NCBI GenBank assembly: GCA_907163375.1
Contig: CAJQUW010009323.1
Span: 930,001 to 994,000, forward strand
Source of the DNA: Prostheceraeus crozeri
Taxonomy: Eukaryota > Platyhelminthes > Polycladida > Euryleptidae
Direction of reading: 5' to 3'
Length of the DNA stretch: 64,000 nt
The notes beneath the pieces are model-generated. The model ran no database searches. It was not told where the DNA came from and saw nothing but the letters and a program-made list of their open reading frames with translations. Made by a program: the position numbers and the translations under genes. Each line of letters starts with the position of its first letter. Position 1 is the stretch's first letter. Positions 22,501 through 34,585 of the stretch are shown piece by piece.

Positions 22501-25500
22501 GATTCTCCTTGCCTTCCACCTTGTGACTCTGCGAGAGAGATATTCCGCGGATTCAGTTACGTCGCTCCATCTCTGTTTGCGGATTCTCTCGCGCGAACTA
22601 CAGAACCCACGGAGAAGACGCGCAGTTTCCTTTCTCGTTGTGCAGCTATCAAACAGCACGATTTCTTAGAAGAGTACGAGTTGGGTGCTGAGTTAGGGAC
22701 TGGTTCTTACTCAACCTGCCAACTTGCTGTCCATCGACAGACTCGTAATCAGTACGCGGTGAAGATCGTTGCGAGAGAGAAAGCTGAACGGACGGAGGAG
22801 TTGGAGATTCTGATGAGATACGGATCTCATGAAAACATTGTCCAACTGTATGATGTCTTCTTGTACGATGACAAACTCTATCTAGTGATGGAATTTCTAA
22901 GGTAAGAACTTTCATAAACTGGAATTCAAATCAGACTTTGATTATTGGAGGGATTTTTTCGCCACTCCTACGATTTTTGTCCCCGCTATTTCCATAGGCT
23001 CGATTTTAGGTTTTATGAATAGTGGCCTTGTTTTTAATTACTGTTAGAAATGTAATGATCTTATTTCGTCATCTAATACTTCTTTGTCAGCCGTTCATGC
23101 AACTACAGGCAGATAGCCTCCTCCAACGTCTTTGGTCTTGTGCCTCTTGCATTCACAATCCACCCGTCACGCTCTTGATGCTTTATCCATCTCTTCCTTT
23201 GCCTTCCTTTTCTTCTGCTTCTTCCCCTTGGGGTTCACTCCGTCGCTTTCTTTGCCCATCGGCTATTCTGCATCTTCACAATAATATAAAATCATCTAAA
23301 ATGCTAAATAGCGTTTGTACATTTGGCAAGTCATGGGTAAAGTACATTCTACAGACAAGTTCATGACCTGATGTCAGCAGATCTAGGATTGCATCGAAAG
23401 CTATCTCCGGACCAGATCATTCATCTTCAGGTGCTTGTCTAAGATATAAGCTATACTTGCAGGCTTGTAAAATCTCCATCAGTTAACCGATTGTAGTCGG
23501 ATCTGATGACTACAAAGCGGCTTGCATGACCTTATACGCCTTAGGGATACGGATAAAAGCATGTACAACTCAATCAGTGAGACTGTGTCTATGCTCAAGT
23601 GTTAGCATCTGGAAAAGGCAGGTGCTTATAGAAGTGAGACTTGAAATCCATCACAAGTCATCTTGAGGATGAGAACGTATATAAGAAATAAGGTTCAATA
23701 ACTTCCGTAATTTCCGTAAATCAGTCAAATGTGATGTGTTCGGTAATCCGTCCAAAAATTCAATAAAAGTGGGTTTAGAGTTTGTATCAAGATTTTCTGA
23801 ATATTTTTGAGAAATATAGATGTCAACCTCCTACGAGTTATTCCTTACTACTAGTTTATCAAAAAGAACTGTTGACGAATCAAAATTCTACATTGCACCA
23901 CATGAAGCTTTGTTATTAACTGTTTGATAATGGGCCAGCAGTGAGGCATGAAATTGTGTTCTATCATGTCATATGTTTTGAAGATGATATTCATTTTTGT
24001 CCCATAATCGGAAGCAGATCTGCATTTTTTCTTTTTTTTTCTCAATCAAGAAATTGACGATCAAACATTTTGGCCTTAGCTATAGTTAGTATAAGTGAGT
24101 ACAGCGATGTTGATGATTGGAAGTATGGACTGTGATATCTTATAGTTGTACAATTGCCAATGAGATCGATTTTGATCAAATTTCGGGTTTAAGGTCCAAG
24201 TGCACAGGTTTAACGCACCAAGAACTCATGTTAAAGCTTCTATTTTATAACGTTTGTTGCTATAAAATGTTTATAGAAGAATCCTTGGATTAGCATGCGA
24301 CAGATGCATCGATTTATTTGTCTATCTTCTATCATAAAATTAACATTTCTCCAATTGATAGTATTGGAGATTAACCTATAACACTGCCGAAAATGTGAAA
24401 AACTTGCTTTTTTGTTTGAGAATACCATTTTGGATGGGCATTTATTATGATGTATGTTCTATGGTTAGATTTCTTTGTACTTTTACATTTCATTCTTACA
24501 TGTCAATGCATGTAGTGATGGGTTTGAATGTATAGCTAATCTACTACTGTATCTACTAACTCTGTGTAACGCAATAAAAAGATTCAACAACGAAATGTTC
24601 TGCAATTAATTTGACAGTATCAAAAATTTTGTGTTTATTGCAATAATTGCACGGCGGATCAGTTGGATTGTGCATTAGATTTCATGCGACGGTTGCCACC
24701 GCAGCACGTCGAAAAGAACTTTGAAGTTTAGTCGATTTGGTTCCCGATCTATGGAAAGACCTTTTCAGTTCGGCCGATCAGCCATAAAAAGTTGCCCATG
24801 ACAAAGCTCATGGGGAAGATTGCCTTTTATGTGACCATAAATCGTGACGGTGACTGTTATTGGTCTCCATGGTCAAATGCGTGCGGTCCACCAATAGAAG
24901 ATGGTGGAATCCATCAGAGCGAATTTGGAGTTTGGAGATGGATGCGAATGCTTCCTTCGATCAATATCGAGAAATGTACTCTGCTGGTGGTGATTTCGTC
25001 TGTGTATTTATGGGACCTTGAGAATGAATTCGCATGTAGTACTCATAAAGAAAAGTGGTCAAGGTTCAGAAATTCCATTTCATCCAATATGATGATCTCA
25101 AACACTTTCATAAATATCTTTGGTTAACAGCATGTATTAGTAGAGCTGGATTAATAAATCAAAATCTTAGTCAATTAACATTTTGAGGCTAATCATAATC
25201 AATGTTTTAAAAATTTAATCATTAATCATAATCCAAATCATGTTAATTAATCAACAAATTTGATTAAATTTGATTTAAGTCATCCAAACATTAGTTGAGA
25301 TCAGAACACGCCACTGATGGCAGAGTGACAGCTAGACTACGTAAGGACGGAAAGTACACGGAGAGTACCATTCCTTGATGCACTGTCATGAACATACATG
25401 CTGGGTTCAATATTTTTATCAATTTCTACGCTATGATGGCACTGAACAAAATCGAATAACTACTGTACAGTACCGCTAATAGTAATTTTTTTCAAAAAAT

Positions 25501-27414
25501 ATAAAAGATTGATTCAATGGAAGTTCAAAAACAAGCGTATGAAAATTCATTCTGTGATGTTCGACTCTTTGCAAATGTTATTTATATCGAGGTCCCGCTA
25601 TTGTTCTACTGTGATGGAAGATCGGGTACCACGAACACACAGAAGGCAGGATCTAATTAGCGCAAAATTAAGTCTCGCTTTCATCCACGCACTTATTTCA
25701 GATTTCGTTTCTTTTCTTTTATTGGCGAGTTGTTCTGCCGCATGAGAAAAAATCTTCGACATACCCGGCTCATTCCTCCCAGACAAGAGAACACGAGGGG
25801 CGTGAAAGAGCCGTGTTCAACTTGTAGAATTCTTTGGTTATATTGCCTCTTTTTTTCATTTTCGTTGTTTCTATGTACAGTCGCAAGATTCTGGGTCATA
25901 TGGCTTTTGGCTAATGGGTTGAACACCCGAATATTACAGTACCGGTAATAGTAATTATGTAAACTTATTAATTGAACAAGGAGATGCGTTTAAATAAAAA
26001 CTGCTATCACTGCACCTTTTTTTTACGGATTTTACGTCACTTTTTACCCCTACTGGGGCCTTGGACGGTGCTGACTTAAGTCAGACTTTGTTTGGAGCGT
26101 TGTGGTGCTTTGTAGTCCGGATGCCCTTCCTGCCGACTTCCAATGACACTTTCCGGGTTCGACCTCTGGACCATGAGATCGCTAGTCCAAGTACGCAACC
26201 ACTGTGCCACGGACACCACTACCATTATCAAACATTTTTATCACAATTCAAATTATTACGCATTATAATTATCACTGACCCGACAAAGCGTCTGAAAGCC
26301 GCACAGCATCATGTTCAATCTACCGAGCCTTCATGATAAAGCGTCTGACCACATTAATCATAATAACAATTTAGAAGACTTTAATCAATCATAATCATAA
26401 TCAAGTCTATGCCCGGCTTAATCATAATCACATTCTTCAGCACTTCAATCAATCAGAATTATAATCAAATATTTGAACACTTCAATCATAATCAACTTTT
26501 TTGAATATTGGCTAATATTCCAGCTCTATGTATTAGACGTTCTTTTTAACTTGAGGTCTGACATTACAACACTGATAACAGCAGACAGTTTTCTCATGCC
26601 GACTCACATCAATAATGAGTTGATTTTATGTTACAGAGGCGGCGAGTTGTTGGACAAAATTCTCAGACAGAAATTCCTGTCGGAACGTGAAGCCAGCTCC
26701 GTCTTAGAGGTTGTGGTTCGAACAGTTCATTATCTCCACACTAACGGTGTTGTACATCGTGATCTGAAGCCTTCAAATATACTTTACTCACTCCCTAACG
26801 GTGCTCCGGATTCTCTTCGCCTCTGCGACTTCGGCTTCGCGAAACAGTGCCGCGCCGAAAATGGACTGCTGATGACTCCGTGTTATTCCGCACACTTCGT
26901 GGCTCCAGAAGTGTTGAAGCGTCAAGGTTATGACGAGGCCTGTGATGTCTGGAGCCTTGGTGTCCTGCTCTACACCATGTTGGCAGGAAGTACCCCATTC
27001 GCACAATCACCTGACGACACTCCGGAGCAAATCCTGGCAAGAATAGAAGGCGGAGAAGTGGAATTTCCGACGGGCAGTAATTGGGACTCCGTCTCTTCGT
27101 CAGCAAAGTCGCTGGTCTCCGGCATGCTTCATGTTGACCCCTCACAGCGTCTCAATTCCGCACAAGTTCTCAGTCATCCATGGATCACTCAGAGACATTC
27201 TCTTCCACAGTTCCGATTAGCAACATGTAGGGGCGGTCACGAAATGAGGCAGGTAAAGGAAGCAGTGAAGGCCACTTTCTCTGCTGCTAGCAGACAGCCT
27301 TGCCCTCTTCTCAAACCGGTCTCAACTTCCATGCTCGCGCAACGAAGAGGTCAATCCAAAGGAAGCTCTCCTGTTGATCCTTCTCCTGTACCTAAGTGCT
27401 CAACAGAAGTATAA
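22501..27414 (+). CDS. RPS6KA (RSK) family: p90 ribosomal S6 kinase (RSK), last two exons: hydrophobic motif and C-terminal kinase domain
   Basis: Exons 22501-22901 and 26637-27414 join in phase 2 (TTTCAG/GATTCT, CTAAG/GTAAGA, TTACAG/AGGCGG; stop 27412-27414), giving 392 residues. DSPCLPP and IFRGFSYVA match the RSK linker and hydrophobic motif (Ser19 here). The C-terminal CaMK-type domain shows the Gly loop LGTGSYS, Lys88 in [11 protein letters not shown] (Asp176), DFG 198-200, the ERK-target Thr214 in LLMTPCYS, and APE 223-225. LAQRR (367-371) matches the ERK-docking tail, and the end STEV is a class I PDZ ligand. In the family, ERK activates this domain, which then phosphorylates the hydrophobic motif to recruit PDK1. 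The autoinhibitory-helix Tyr (ATYSAL in vertebrates) is Phe348 here. The N-terminal kinase exons were not found in the window. ATTAAA near 27763 or 28051 could end the transcript. Confidence 0.95.
23101..23285 (-). pseudogene. LINE 3'-end fragment (RTE/Jockey-like C-terminus)
   Basis: The minus strand encodes [10 protein letters not shown], a stop, [16 protein letters not shown] and then RPKTLEEA. A basic WTPRGRRRRGRPRTRW-type block is common near the C-terminus of LINE ORF2 proteins. Only this tail is present, with at least one stop and a frame change. It sits antisense in the RSK intron. Confidence 0.55.
25141..26528. mobile_element. Non-autonomous hAT-like element in the RSK intron
   Basis: The element begins TAGAGCTGG and ends CCAGCTCTA, inside a perfect 8-bp duplication TGTATTAG (25133-25140 and 26529-26536). 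Both subterminal regions are crowded with AATCATAATC and GATTAAT words. TAGAG fits the hAT terminal consensus YARNG. No transposase was recognised in the 1388 bp. A family-1 SINE is nested at 26017-26217. The right end is only 108 bp from the next RSK exon. Confidence 0.9.
26017..26217 (-). mobile_element. tRNA-derived SINE, family 1, nested in hAT
   Basis: Best-preserved copy of the family. On the minus strand it has box A (GTGGCACAGTGGTTGCG), box B (AGAGGTCGAACCCGG), the core GTCGGCAGGAAGGGCATCC, then CCAAGGCCCCAGTAGGGG and an A-rich tail. Insertion inside the hAT makes it younger than the hAT. Confidence 0.88.
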
Positions 27415-27518
27415 TTCTTTTGTTTGCCACCGAAAGACGATATTGTACCTTGAGTCCAGGTGATTTTCTAAAATCCAAGGGTCATAACTCAAAGCTTTTG
27501 AAGAGTGGTTTACTTTCG

Positions 27519-27868
27519 CAGGGTGCGTTTACACGCGCAACATTATTGCTGACGTTTTTAGATATCCATGATGAGTCAGAAAAGAATGGAAGCCTTCAAT
27601 AATCGTCCTTCGCGCGTCACCAGACAATAGCAATTTAGTGAATGGTTATAAAGAGAAATGTATTGATCTCATCAGTTAATTACCCTCTGAGTGTCAGCTA
27701 AAGTTGCGCCTTTTGCAGAGGATAATAAGCTGATGAGATCAACACATTTCTCTTTGTCACCATTCATTAAACTGCTATTGTCTGGTGACGCACGGAACAC
27801 GCTTATAACTCATCATGGAGATCGAAAAGTGTCAGCAATGAAGTTGCACGTGTAAACGTTTCTTAAGC
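27519..27868. repeat. Foldback MITE in the RSK 3' flank
   Basis: Arms 27521-27683 and 27720-27868 are diverged reverse complements sharing GCGTTTACACG, CGTCACCAGACAATAGCA and GAGAAATGT.TTGATCTCAT. The left end reads CAGGGTGCG, a hAT-like terminus, but the right end is degraded and no duplication is evident. It starts about 105 bp after the RSK stop, so it may be part of the 3' UTR and would form a strong RNA hairpin there. Confidence 0.75.
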
Positions 27869-30800
27869 AAAAATGATCTATCTAATTGGAAGATGACTGA
27901 CATGATTCAAATAATATAGGGTCATGACCTCCAAAATATAACCATAAATAGATTGTCCGTCTATTTAGAATGCATGTGCTGCGAAACGCGATCTAAAATT
28001 TTAATTCATGAAAATTATTAATTTTTCGAAGAATAATTTCGAAATCATTTGAATTAAATAATGATCCTACAAATTACTTAAAGATGAAGTTAAAACCAAT
28101 AATAACTGCAAATACTAGATTTTAAGTTGCAACTTGGTGGCCTGGTCGGCGAAGCAATTATTCTATAATTGAAAACAAGTTGCACAATTTAGTTTCATGA
28201 CTTTAGGCTACTGAAGTGCGTGTTAATTGATTTTAACTTCATCATTTAGTCATTCATAAGGTCAGTATTTAACGTACACAAATTCTAATTCATGTTTGAA
28301 ATACATGACAATTAATTCAATTGGAAAGCAGTGCAGATGTTCACGGAAATATGTTGTGAAAAGATTTCTGTCAGATTGCACAGGTGCCTACACACTATTT
28401 GTCTCTCTATTTCTCCATGTCTAACACATGCAGAAACCTGATAGGTTCATCAATTGGTCAGTTTTTTGCCATTTCCTTCGTATGACACCATGTAAGTGTT
28501 AGATAGTCTCAATTACTTTACAGTTCGTCAAAGCATTTGTCTTTCATGTCGTAGTATACAAATGTCCACGGACATAAAAAGACAAATATTAAGAATCGTG
28601 TCGAAAACAAGCGTTTTAACTTGAATGGCATCGTCAAAATCCAAAGTTAAATTGTGTAGCGATCTTCGTGCTCGTTCGCAGAACTACGAGTAATTGTTTA
28701 CTTTTCAGCAAGTTTGCATGTTTTAATGGGAATTTTAGTATGGGTCTCTAAAAGGGGTGCAGGCATCGGATGTAACCCGGCATTATCGACCTTAAATGTC
28801 TGATTTTCCCAGCATTCTCGTAATCGAAATCTGCACCACTCATAGGAATTGAATTCCGGGCTCTTGGTCCTTATCTGTCAATACCGGTAGCAACACGACC
28901 TCTCTGTGATACCTGACTCTCGCCGATAACAACGACTTGATGGTAGTATCTGACTGTGCCGGTAACATATCGGTCTCACTGTGATATCTGACTTTGCCGA
29001 TGTTATTGCGCCGCATTAAGTATATCTGACTCAGTCGAATTCGATGCTACATGTAGTCTGCGTGCAACACCATCAGTAACTGAGCGCGAATTCACTTGTT
29101 TACAAAAATGAGCACACTTTCTGATGTGAGTTTTGGACTGTATTTTAAAGTATACACCACTGCCTGTTTGCAGTATTCTACGTTTCAGTAGTCGTACATC
29201 GGTTGCGAAAATGTGCGGCTCGACAAATTATTCCTTCATTCAATCGTTTCAATCATGTACCGAACAGAAGATAGTTATACTGCATTTACGTTGATAAAAT
29301 AATTTTGCGGGTTTCAAGTTGATGATCATCGAAATGTAAATGTCGAAATAGAATGACATCACAGCCTAATTGAAAGTCGCAATTTGCATTTCTGTTGGAA
29401 AAAGCTGTGGATTTGTAACCACGTGTAATCTTTTGTATTTGATCATGTAGGAAGTTTCCTTATAATATAGAATACCTCGACTATTGATAGTTTTCCTTCT
29501 AATTGCATGTTACTGGGAGATGTAGACGTGGGTGAGTGTGCGACCTGCTTGTAATTTTCTAACTTGTTGCGGTTAAAATGTTGCTTTGATGTTGTTATTA
29601 TCACGCCTTGTAAACATACTATTCGTCGTTTCGAGAAACTTTCTTGTTTATAAACCTAAGTGTAACTTAATCATATGATGAAACATGCATAAAGGATTTG
29701 CGTGGTTTAACACAAATGATGTTCCTGTGCGAATGTTTGATGTAAGCTTTCTTTTGCTTTGAGTGAACTTCGTTTTGTCTTTGAAAGAAGATTCTGAATT
29801 TTAAGGAAAACTAATTTGTGGCTCGAAAAAGTCAAAAAAATAGAAAACATTGTCGACTCTCTACAAATGTTGAAAAGAGCATTAGAAAGGCGTGGTTATG
29901 AGCTCATCTACAGCACTTAACATAGTGTCACAGCAATCACGTAAAAACAAATTATGGAATCATACCGAATCTGGTGTTCGAGTCAGATGTATTACTCTGC
30001 ACTCATTGGCGAATGCTCATCATCTGATCGCAGTCTTTGTCTGAACGTCATCATCTGCTGTTGGAAGGTATGACTAATCTGAAAAGTAACGAAGACAGTG
30101 ACAATTGGGCTACGCTTCCCTTTCTGTATATATGTACCGCGCCTCGATCAACAACTGCAGATTATGCCAATAAGACAGGTAAACGAACGCACGTTTTTTT
30201 AGAATTTCATTGCAAAAATTGGAGAAGGCAAACATGTCAATCGGCGGGAAAGCCGATATTGAGGAGGGCGTGCGCTTACTGTCTCACACGCACCTCGTTT
30301 CACTCTGGGCGCCTGATATTGAGACGGAAAGCTGTGTACAGCTATCACGGGAAGCTATCAAATTTAAATGAAATCACATGAATTATGCCACTTCATTTTT
30401 ATAATTGAAGGCCTCGCTGGCACGAGGAAGACGCCACTGTTGTCTATACTTATTGTGTCATTGGTTAAGTAGGTCAGTGAGACTCAGAGATCTATCAATG
30501 AGGCAAAACACACTTTGTGGCAAGACTGGTCTTATTTTAGATATTTTATCAATTCGCATATCTACAGTGTCATGGTTATTTAGAGCACTGATGCTCCTCC
30601 CCCCAAATCGCATTCACATGTCCCCAACATGGCGCGATAAAGGAAAACACTGCATTTTATTTCAAGTACACAGCTCGTCATGAAAAACAGGCCACCTAAA
30701 TTACATGTCAAATTTCAGTGGATTGTCACGGCTTTCATCAAAGCGCCATGCACCAAAGACTATGTAATATTCAAAGACTGAAAACTCTCCTATCTCTGTT

Positions 30801-30984
30801 TGTTAAACTTTTGGAAACAACTTATTTGTCCTCAACGAAGATATCGGGTAATTTTAATACATTAGAAGATAGGAGCTACCATGGATATTTTTGTACTCAT
30901 CACAGATATCTACCGTTTCCAAATTCTCAACAAGTTTACAGTCTTTACATCTTCCACTGTCTTTGCCATGCACCATTTGAGAAA
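27869..30984. other. Mostly unassigned DNA downstream of RSK
   Basis: Irregular repeats of a GTGATATCTGACTTTGCCG-like word occur at about 28900-29035. Apart from the exon-like stretch at 30203-30371 and the outer end of the foldback at 30687, nothing was recognised. Confidence 0.5.
30203..30371 (+). CDS. Exon-like open stretch, unrecognised
   Basis: After a TTTTTTTAG acceptor-like sequence, one frame reads ISLQKLEKANMSIGGKAD, then EEGVRLLSHTHLVSLWAPD and ETESCVQLSREAIKFK before TGA. The composition looks protein-like but no family is recognised. A donor-like CAGGTAAAC lies only about 25 bp upstream, too close to be its partner. Coding status is unproven. Confidence 0.2.
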
Positions 30985-31830
30985 TTGCGCTCTTGACTTT
31001 CAAATGAAACAGTATGAGATGCTTGTATTCGTTGTGTTTACCAGACAATGGTCAAGACATGACAATCGCTCAATTTACAATCAAATAAGCTGTTATAAAC
31101 CTGTATCCGTCATTTTGTCTGCTCGACAGTGGTCAAATTTTTCAATAAGAAAACATGTGATTTTGCAGATGAATCAAATTCTATGACAGCGAGGATTTTC
31201 TGAGCTTTCCTTTGATGCATTGTTGATCGAATTTAGTGCACTATGAAAGAGCAGTATTATCGTGACTCCTTTCGGCTGAAATGTCGTCTTTCACTTTTTC
31301 ATCTGAGATGTACGTGTTTGTCATCTTCAGAATCCTTGCAATATAAGAAGTACGAATGTGTAAGTTTTATTCAAATCATTTCATAGTCTGTTTTCAAGCT
31401 TTCAATATATTTCTGATGACCGTTCAATTCTATTGCTAAATGCACGAGTAAAAACGCGCCTTCACTTTTTATTTGTGTGTCACCGTGCAGCTGCAAACTC
31501 ATCTCGACTGCCGTTTAGAATCTTTGTTAGTCTCGCATGTGGCTTGTGTATTTTAGCGGCAAAGAGAAAGCTATTGAAGGAAGTTTGATGAGGAACTATT
31601 GAACTTGTTTGAATAAAGCTTGCATGTACATATTCTTACTCCTTATATTGCAAGGATTCTGAAGATGACAAACACGAATGTTTCTAATTGATAAAGTATG
31701 ATTTGTAAACTGAACGATTACGACTGTCATGTCTTGACCACTGTCTAGTAAACACAACGGATACAAGCATTTCATATTGTTTTATTTGAAAGTCAAAAGT
31801 GAAATGTGACATATTTAGGTGGTCCGTCTT
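30687..31830. repeat. Large foldback with CCACCTAAAT ends
   Basis: The outer ends GGCCACCTAAATTACATG and, reversed, GGACCACCTAAATATGTC form TIRs. Inside, 30985-31090 is mirrored by 31697-31805 (sharing TTGACTTTCAAAT, GTTGTGTTTAC and GGTCAAGACATGACA). Further in, 31313-31345 is mirrored by 31645-31680 (TTGTCATCTTCAGAATCCTT). The CCACCTAAAT end resembles the end near the Tc1 remnant at 20315, so a Tc1-like foldback derivative is likely. No transposase is left. Confidence 0.65.
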
Positions 31831-32253
31831 TAATAATCAACTAGCTAGTTAATGTCATCTTCTCTATTGGCGATAGTCAAAATAGTTAAGGTGTGACTAA
31901 AAATTATGGAGACTATTTCAGAATACCAATTTAATGGACGACTTTGCCATTATCGATGATGATTTTCAGACATATAGTTCATTACTTATCAAAAATGTGA
32001 TGGAAATAAATAAAAGTACCTTTCTTCAGGACATTTTGAAAACCCCTACCACTTCAAGTGTAACGAGATAGAAAAATTATCGTGCACCGTATAAATTCAA
32101 TCAGAAATCAGTTAATCACATTTTTAGTCAGATTTTCATGGAAATCTGCCAAATTTTGTTAGAAATTACTTGAATGAGGGCATTCTGCAGAGCGGGACAT
32201 TTATTTAGCTACATGATCTCCACCATATTCAATCACATTGCCACAATGTAGCT

Positions 32254-32292
32254 CTTAACCAAGGTCTGAAAATCTCCCAGACCTTGGTCAAG
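32254..32292. repeat. Short strong hairpin
   Basis: ACCAAGGTCTG and CAGACCTTGGT pair perfectly across a 9-base loop. The stem extends to 15 bp with one mismatch. No T-run follows, so there is no sign of a terminator; it is probably part of the surrounding transposon debris. Confidence 0.7.
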
Positions 32293-32439
32293 AACTGCTC
32301 TGAGAATTTGAACGAAAGAATCGATAGAATAATGCACAACAATATCCTCATCTGAAAACTCGATTTTCCTAATTTCTTATACGAGTCAGTCAACAAACAC
32401 ATATCACACAATTTTAAATCTGCTGAGTAGGCCTAGGCC

Positions 32440-32902
32440 ATGGCATTGCCAAACAACATCGACACCTCGAGATGTTAAGAATTCCTCTGTTTTTTGGAAG
32501 AATTGGGACTCGTGCTGCTGATCAGAGATGGAGTTGGTTGAGCCGCAACAGTTCACATCTTAGACTGTTTTCTCACCCGTTCTAGGTCCAGGTATCGTCT
32601 TGACAACCCAGATCAAACACAAGTAGCAGTGCTGCAGTTTTTCCTGGATGAACAATGTCCATGCTAACCTCCTGTTAAATGTTCAACATCCCGAAGGGTA
32701 AAATGTCCTTAAAAGCTCGCCGACGGAGGCCACACTTCACTGATTGACACTGATTTTGCTCGACTAACTGCTCTGCAAGCTTCAGCGGACTCACCGGACG
32801 CGAATGGCATCTTTGTCTAGCGTAAAGTGGTGAAATGAGAAAGAGTTTCATTGTCAGATGGAGTTCAGTAGTCATTGAAAACATTAGCACGTGCTTCGCC
32901 AA
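32440..32902 (-). pseudogene. Possible Tc1/mariner-type transposase debris
   Basis: Minus-strand pieces read PLKLAEQLVEQNQ followed by GLRRRAF, reminiscent of a Tc1 HTH region, and later FFQKTEEFLTSRGVDVV, reminiscent of the segment just before the DLNP block. The pieces lie in different frames with stops. The match is by eye only and may be wrong. Confidence 0.3.
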
Positions 32903-34214
32903 GAAAAGTTTGGGTACAAAACCTGGTCAAAACATTCGATGCAATTTCCAAAAATGACAGTCTGTGATGCCTCGTTGCACGCACGTTTGCATATCTATGA
33001 TAATCAGCGATAATCACGTGACATGGCAATCGGAGAGACGTAAATTTTTGTCATACAATAATTGCTAGAACGCTACTTCACCACGTCACATCAAATTTTA
33101 GACCATCATAGAAATAGATTTTGTTTATCTGAAGTTGACTAGAGTAGAAATTGACTCAAGGTCGCGGCACAGCCGGGGGAACTAAGTTGGGGCATGAACC
33201 ACCAATGAAAAGCTTAGAATCGCGCATGTGACTGATTCTAACCCAATCATACAGCCGTTGACAAGCGAATCTAAGTCAAAATGTGTGCGATTTTTGTGCC
33301 ACTATTGTGTATTGCATGAAACTTTACTTCCATTCTAGAGGTTTTATTGTTATCAATTTCTATGTAGACCATGGATATGTTGTTTCATCTTCTCTCATGA
33401 AAGTCTCAGTAATTTTTAGTCTCATTTTTAAGAGTCTTCTCAATCCTATTTAATTATGATCAAAAAGTCTTCAACCGGTTTCAATTGTTGGCCAGTGAAC
33501 TGCCTCGATCTTCGTCAGGAAGTTGAATGAAGATAAACTTACTTTTATTCGTATGTGGTAAAAACCAGCTAAAACTATCAGTGATCGGACGGCCGCTTAA
33601 ATTATTGCTACGTACATGTGTGACAAAATCGAATATATAACAATGGAACAAATTTTGTTATTTTGCGCTGATTTTGAAACATTTGTGATTAAATTCCATC
33701 ATAATCACTTATCTGACAAAAATTCTTCACCTACACAAGTTCTTCTATCTAGCAAGTGCGTCTATTACCTTCTGTATCGAACTAACTTTGTAAATCTCAA
33801 AAACGTGTGCGCTAGAAAGGATTCACATAGCTTTATGAAAAAGTCTATACTAGTTAGTGTTCTTATACTTAGAGTGTATACCGGTACTTATTTGACATAC
33901 ATATAATATTGATGAGACAAGCATTGTGATCACACAGGTCTAATCTTGATCTAATTTGATGAATTTATAACAAATAAAATGAAGACTAACTTTTATTAAT
34001 GAAGTCAGGAATGACGACTCCTTTCATGTAGGCTACGAAAATAGCTAGAGTAATGGAAGAGAGTTTTAGCCAATGACAAGTGGAAAACGTTTACAATTGC
34101 AAAGGAAGTTCTGCAGATGATTAAACTTTTGTAAACAGTCAGAAATATTTTCCTGATGTGTGATAGGCATGATGTACATATGTACACGACACTGATCAAC
34201 GTATACATGTAGAT

Positions 34215-34585
34215 ACAGCCGTATAGAAAAGGGCGATAATGCCATTCGACCCGAGGGCTGGCATTTTCGCCCGAAGTCTATGGGCTGTATCGATATTAGT
34301 ACCCACTTCGCGGTATTGCCCGTTAACGGTAATGCTAGTTCAATGGACTGCCATATTGCCCGCTAGTAACTGCAATATTGCCGGGTTATAGATATCAAAT
34401 GTCAGATTCTACAGTACATTGTTCACTATGTAGGTCTGATTTGTAGGTATGCAAACATTCACGAATTGAAAACCAACCATGCTTTAAAAATCAGTTTCTA
34501 AAATAGATGATAACTGCCATATTGCCCGGTCAATCATAGATATCAAATCGCAGGGTGGGTAATAAGGCAATTTAGTTAGCCTACA
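34215..34585. repeat. Degenerate repeat patch with ATATTGCCCG words
   Basis: GGTATTGCCCG, CATATTGCCCG and AATATTGCCGGG recur about every 40-150 bp together with ATAGATATCAAAT (twice). GGCATTTTCGCCCGAAG nearby is partly palindromic. It is probably an old repeat of unknown type. Confidence 0.45.

Larger units (their letters stand above)
22902..26636 (+). other. RSK intron, 3735 bp, phase 2
   Basis: GTAAGAAC donor and TTATGTTACAG acceptor. It contains a LINE fragment (23101-23285), a hAT element with a nested SINE (25141-26528), and otherwise unassigned sequence. The 111-codon open frame at 24792-25127 has no recognised motif and is probably chance. Confidence 0.9.

Noticed and set aside
24792-25127. 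Extra RSK exon or separate gene in the intron
   Set aside because: The 111-codon frame has no kinase or other motif, and the flanking RSK exons already join perfectly in phase across it.
30037-30381. 114-codon gene
   Set aside because: The frame crosses a donor-like and an acceptor-like site only about 25 bp apart and shows no domain; another frame in its 3' half looks more protein-like and is listed at low confidence.
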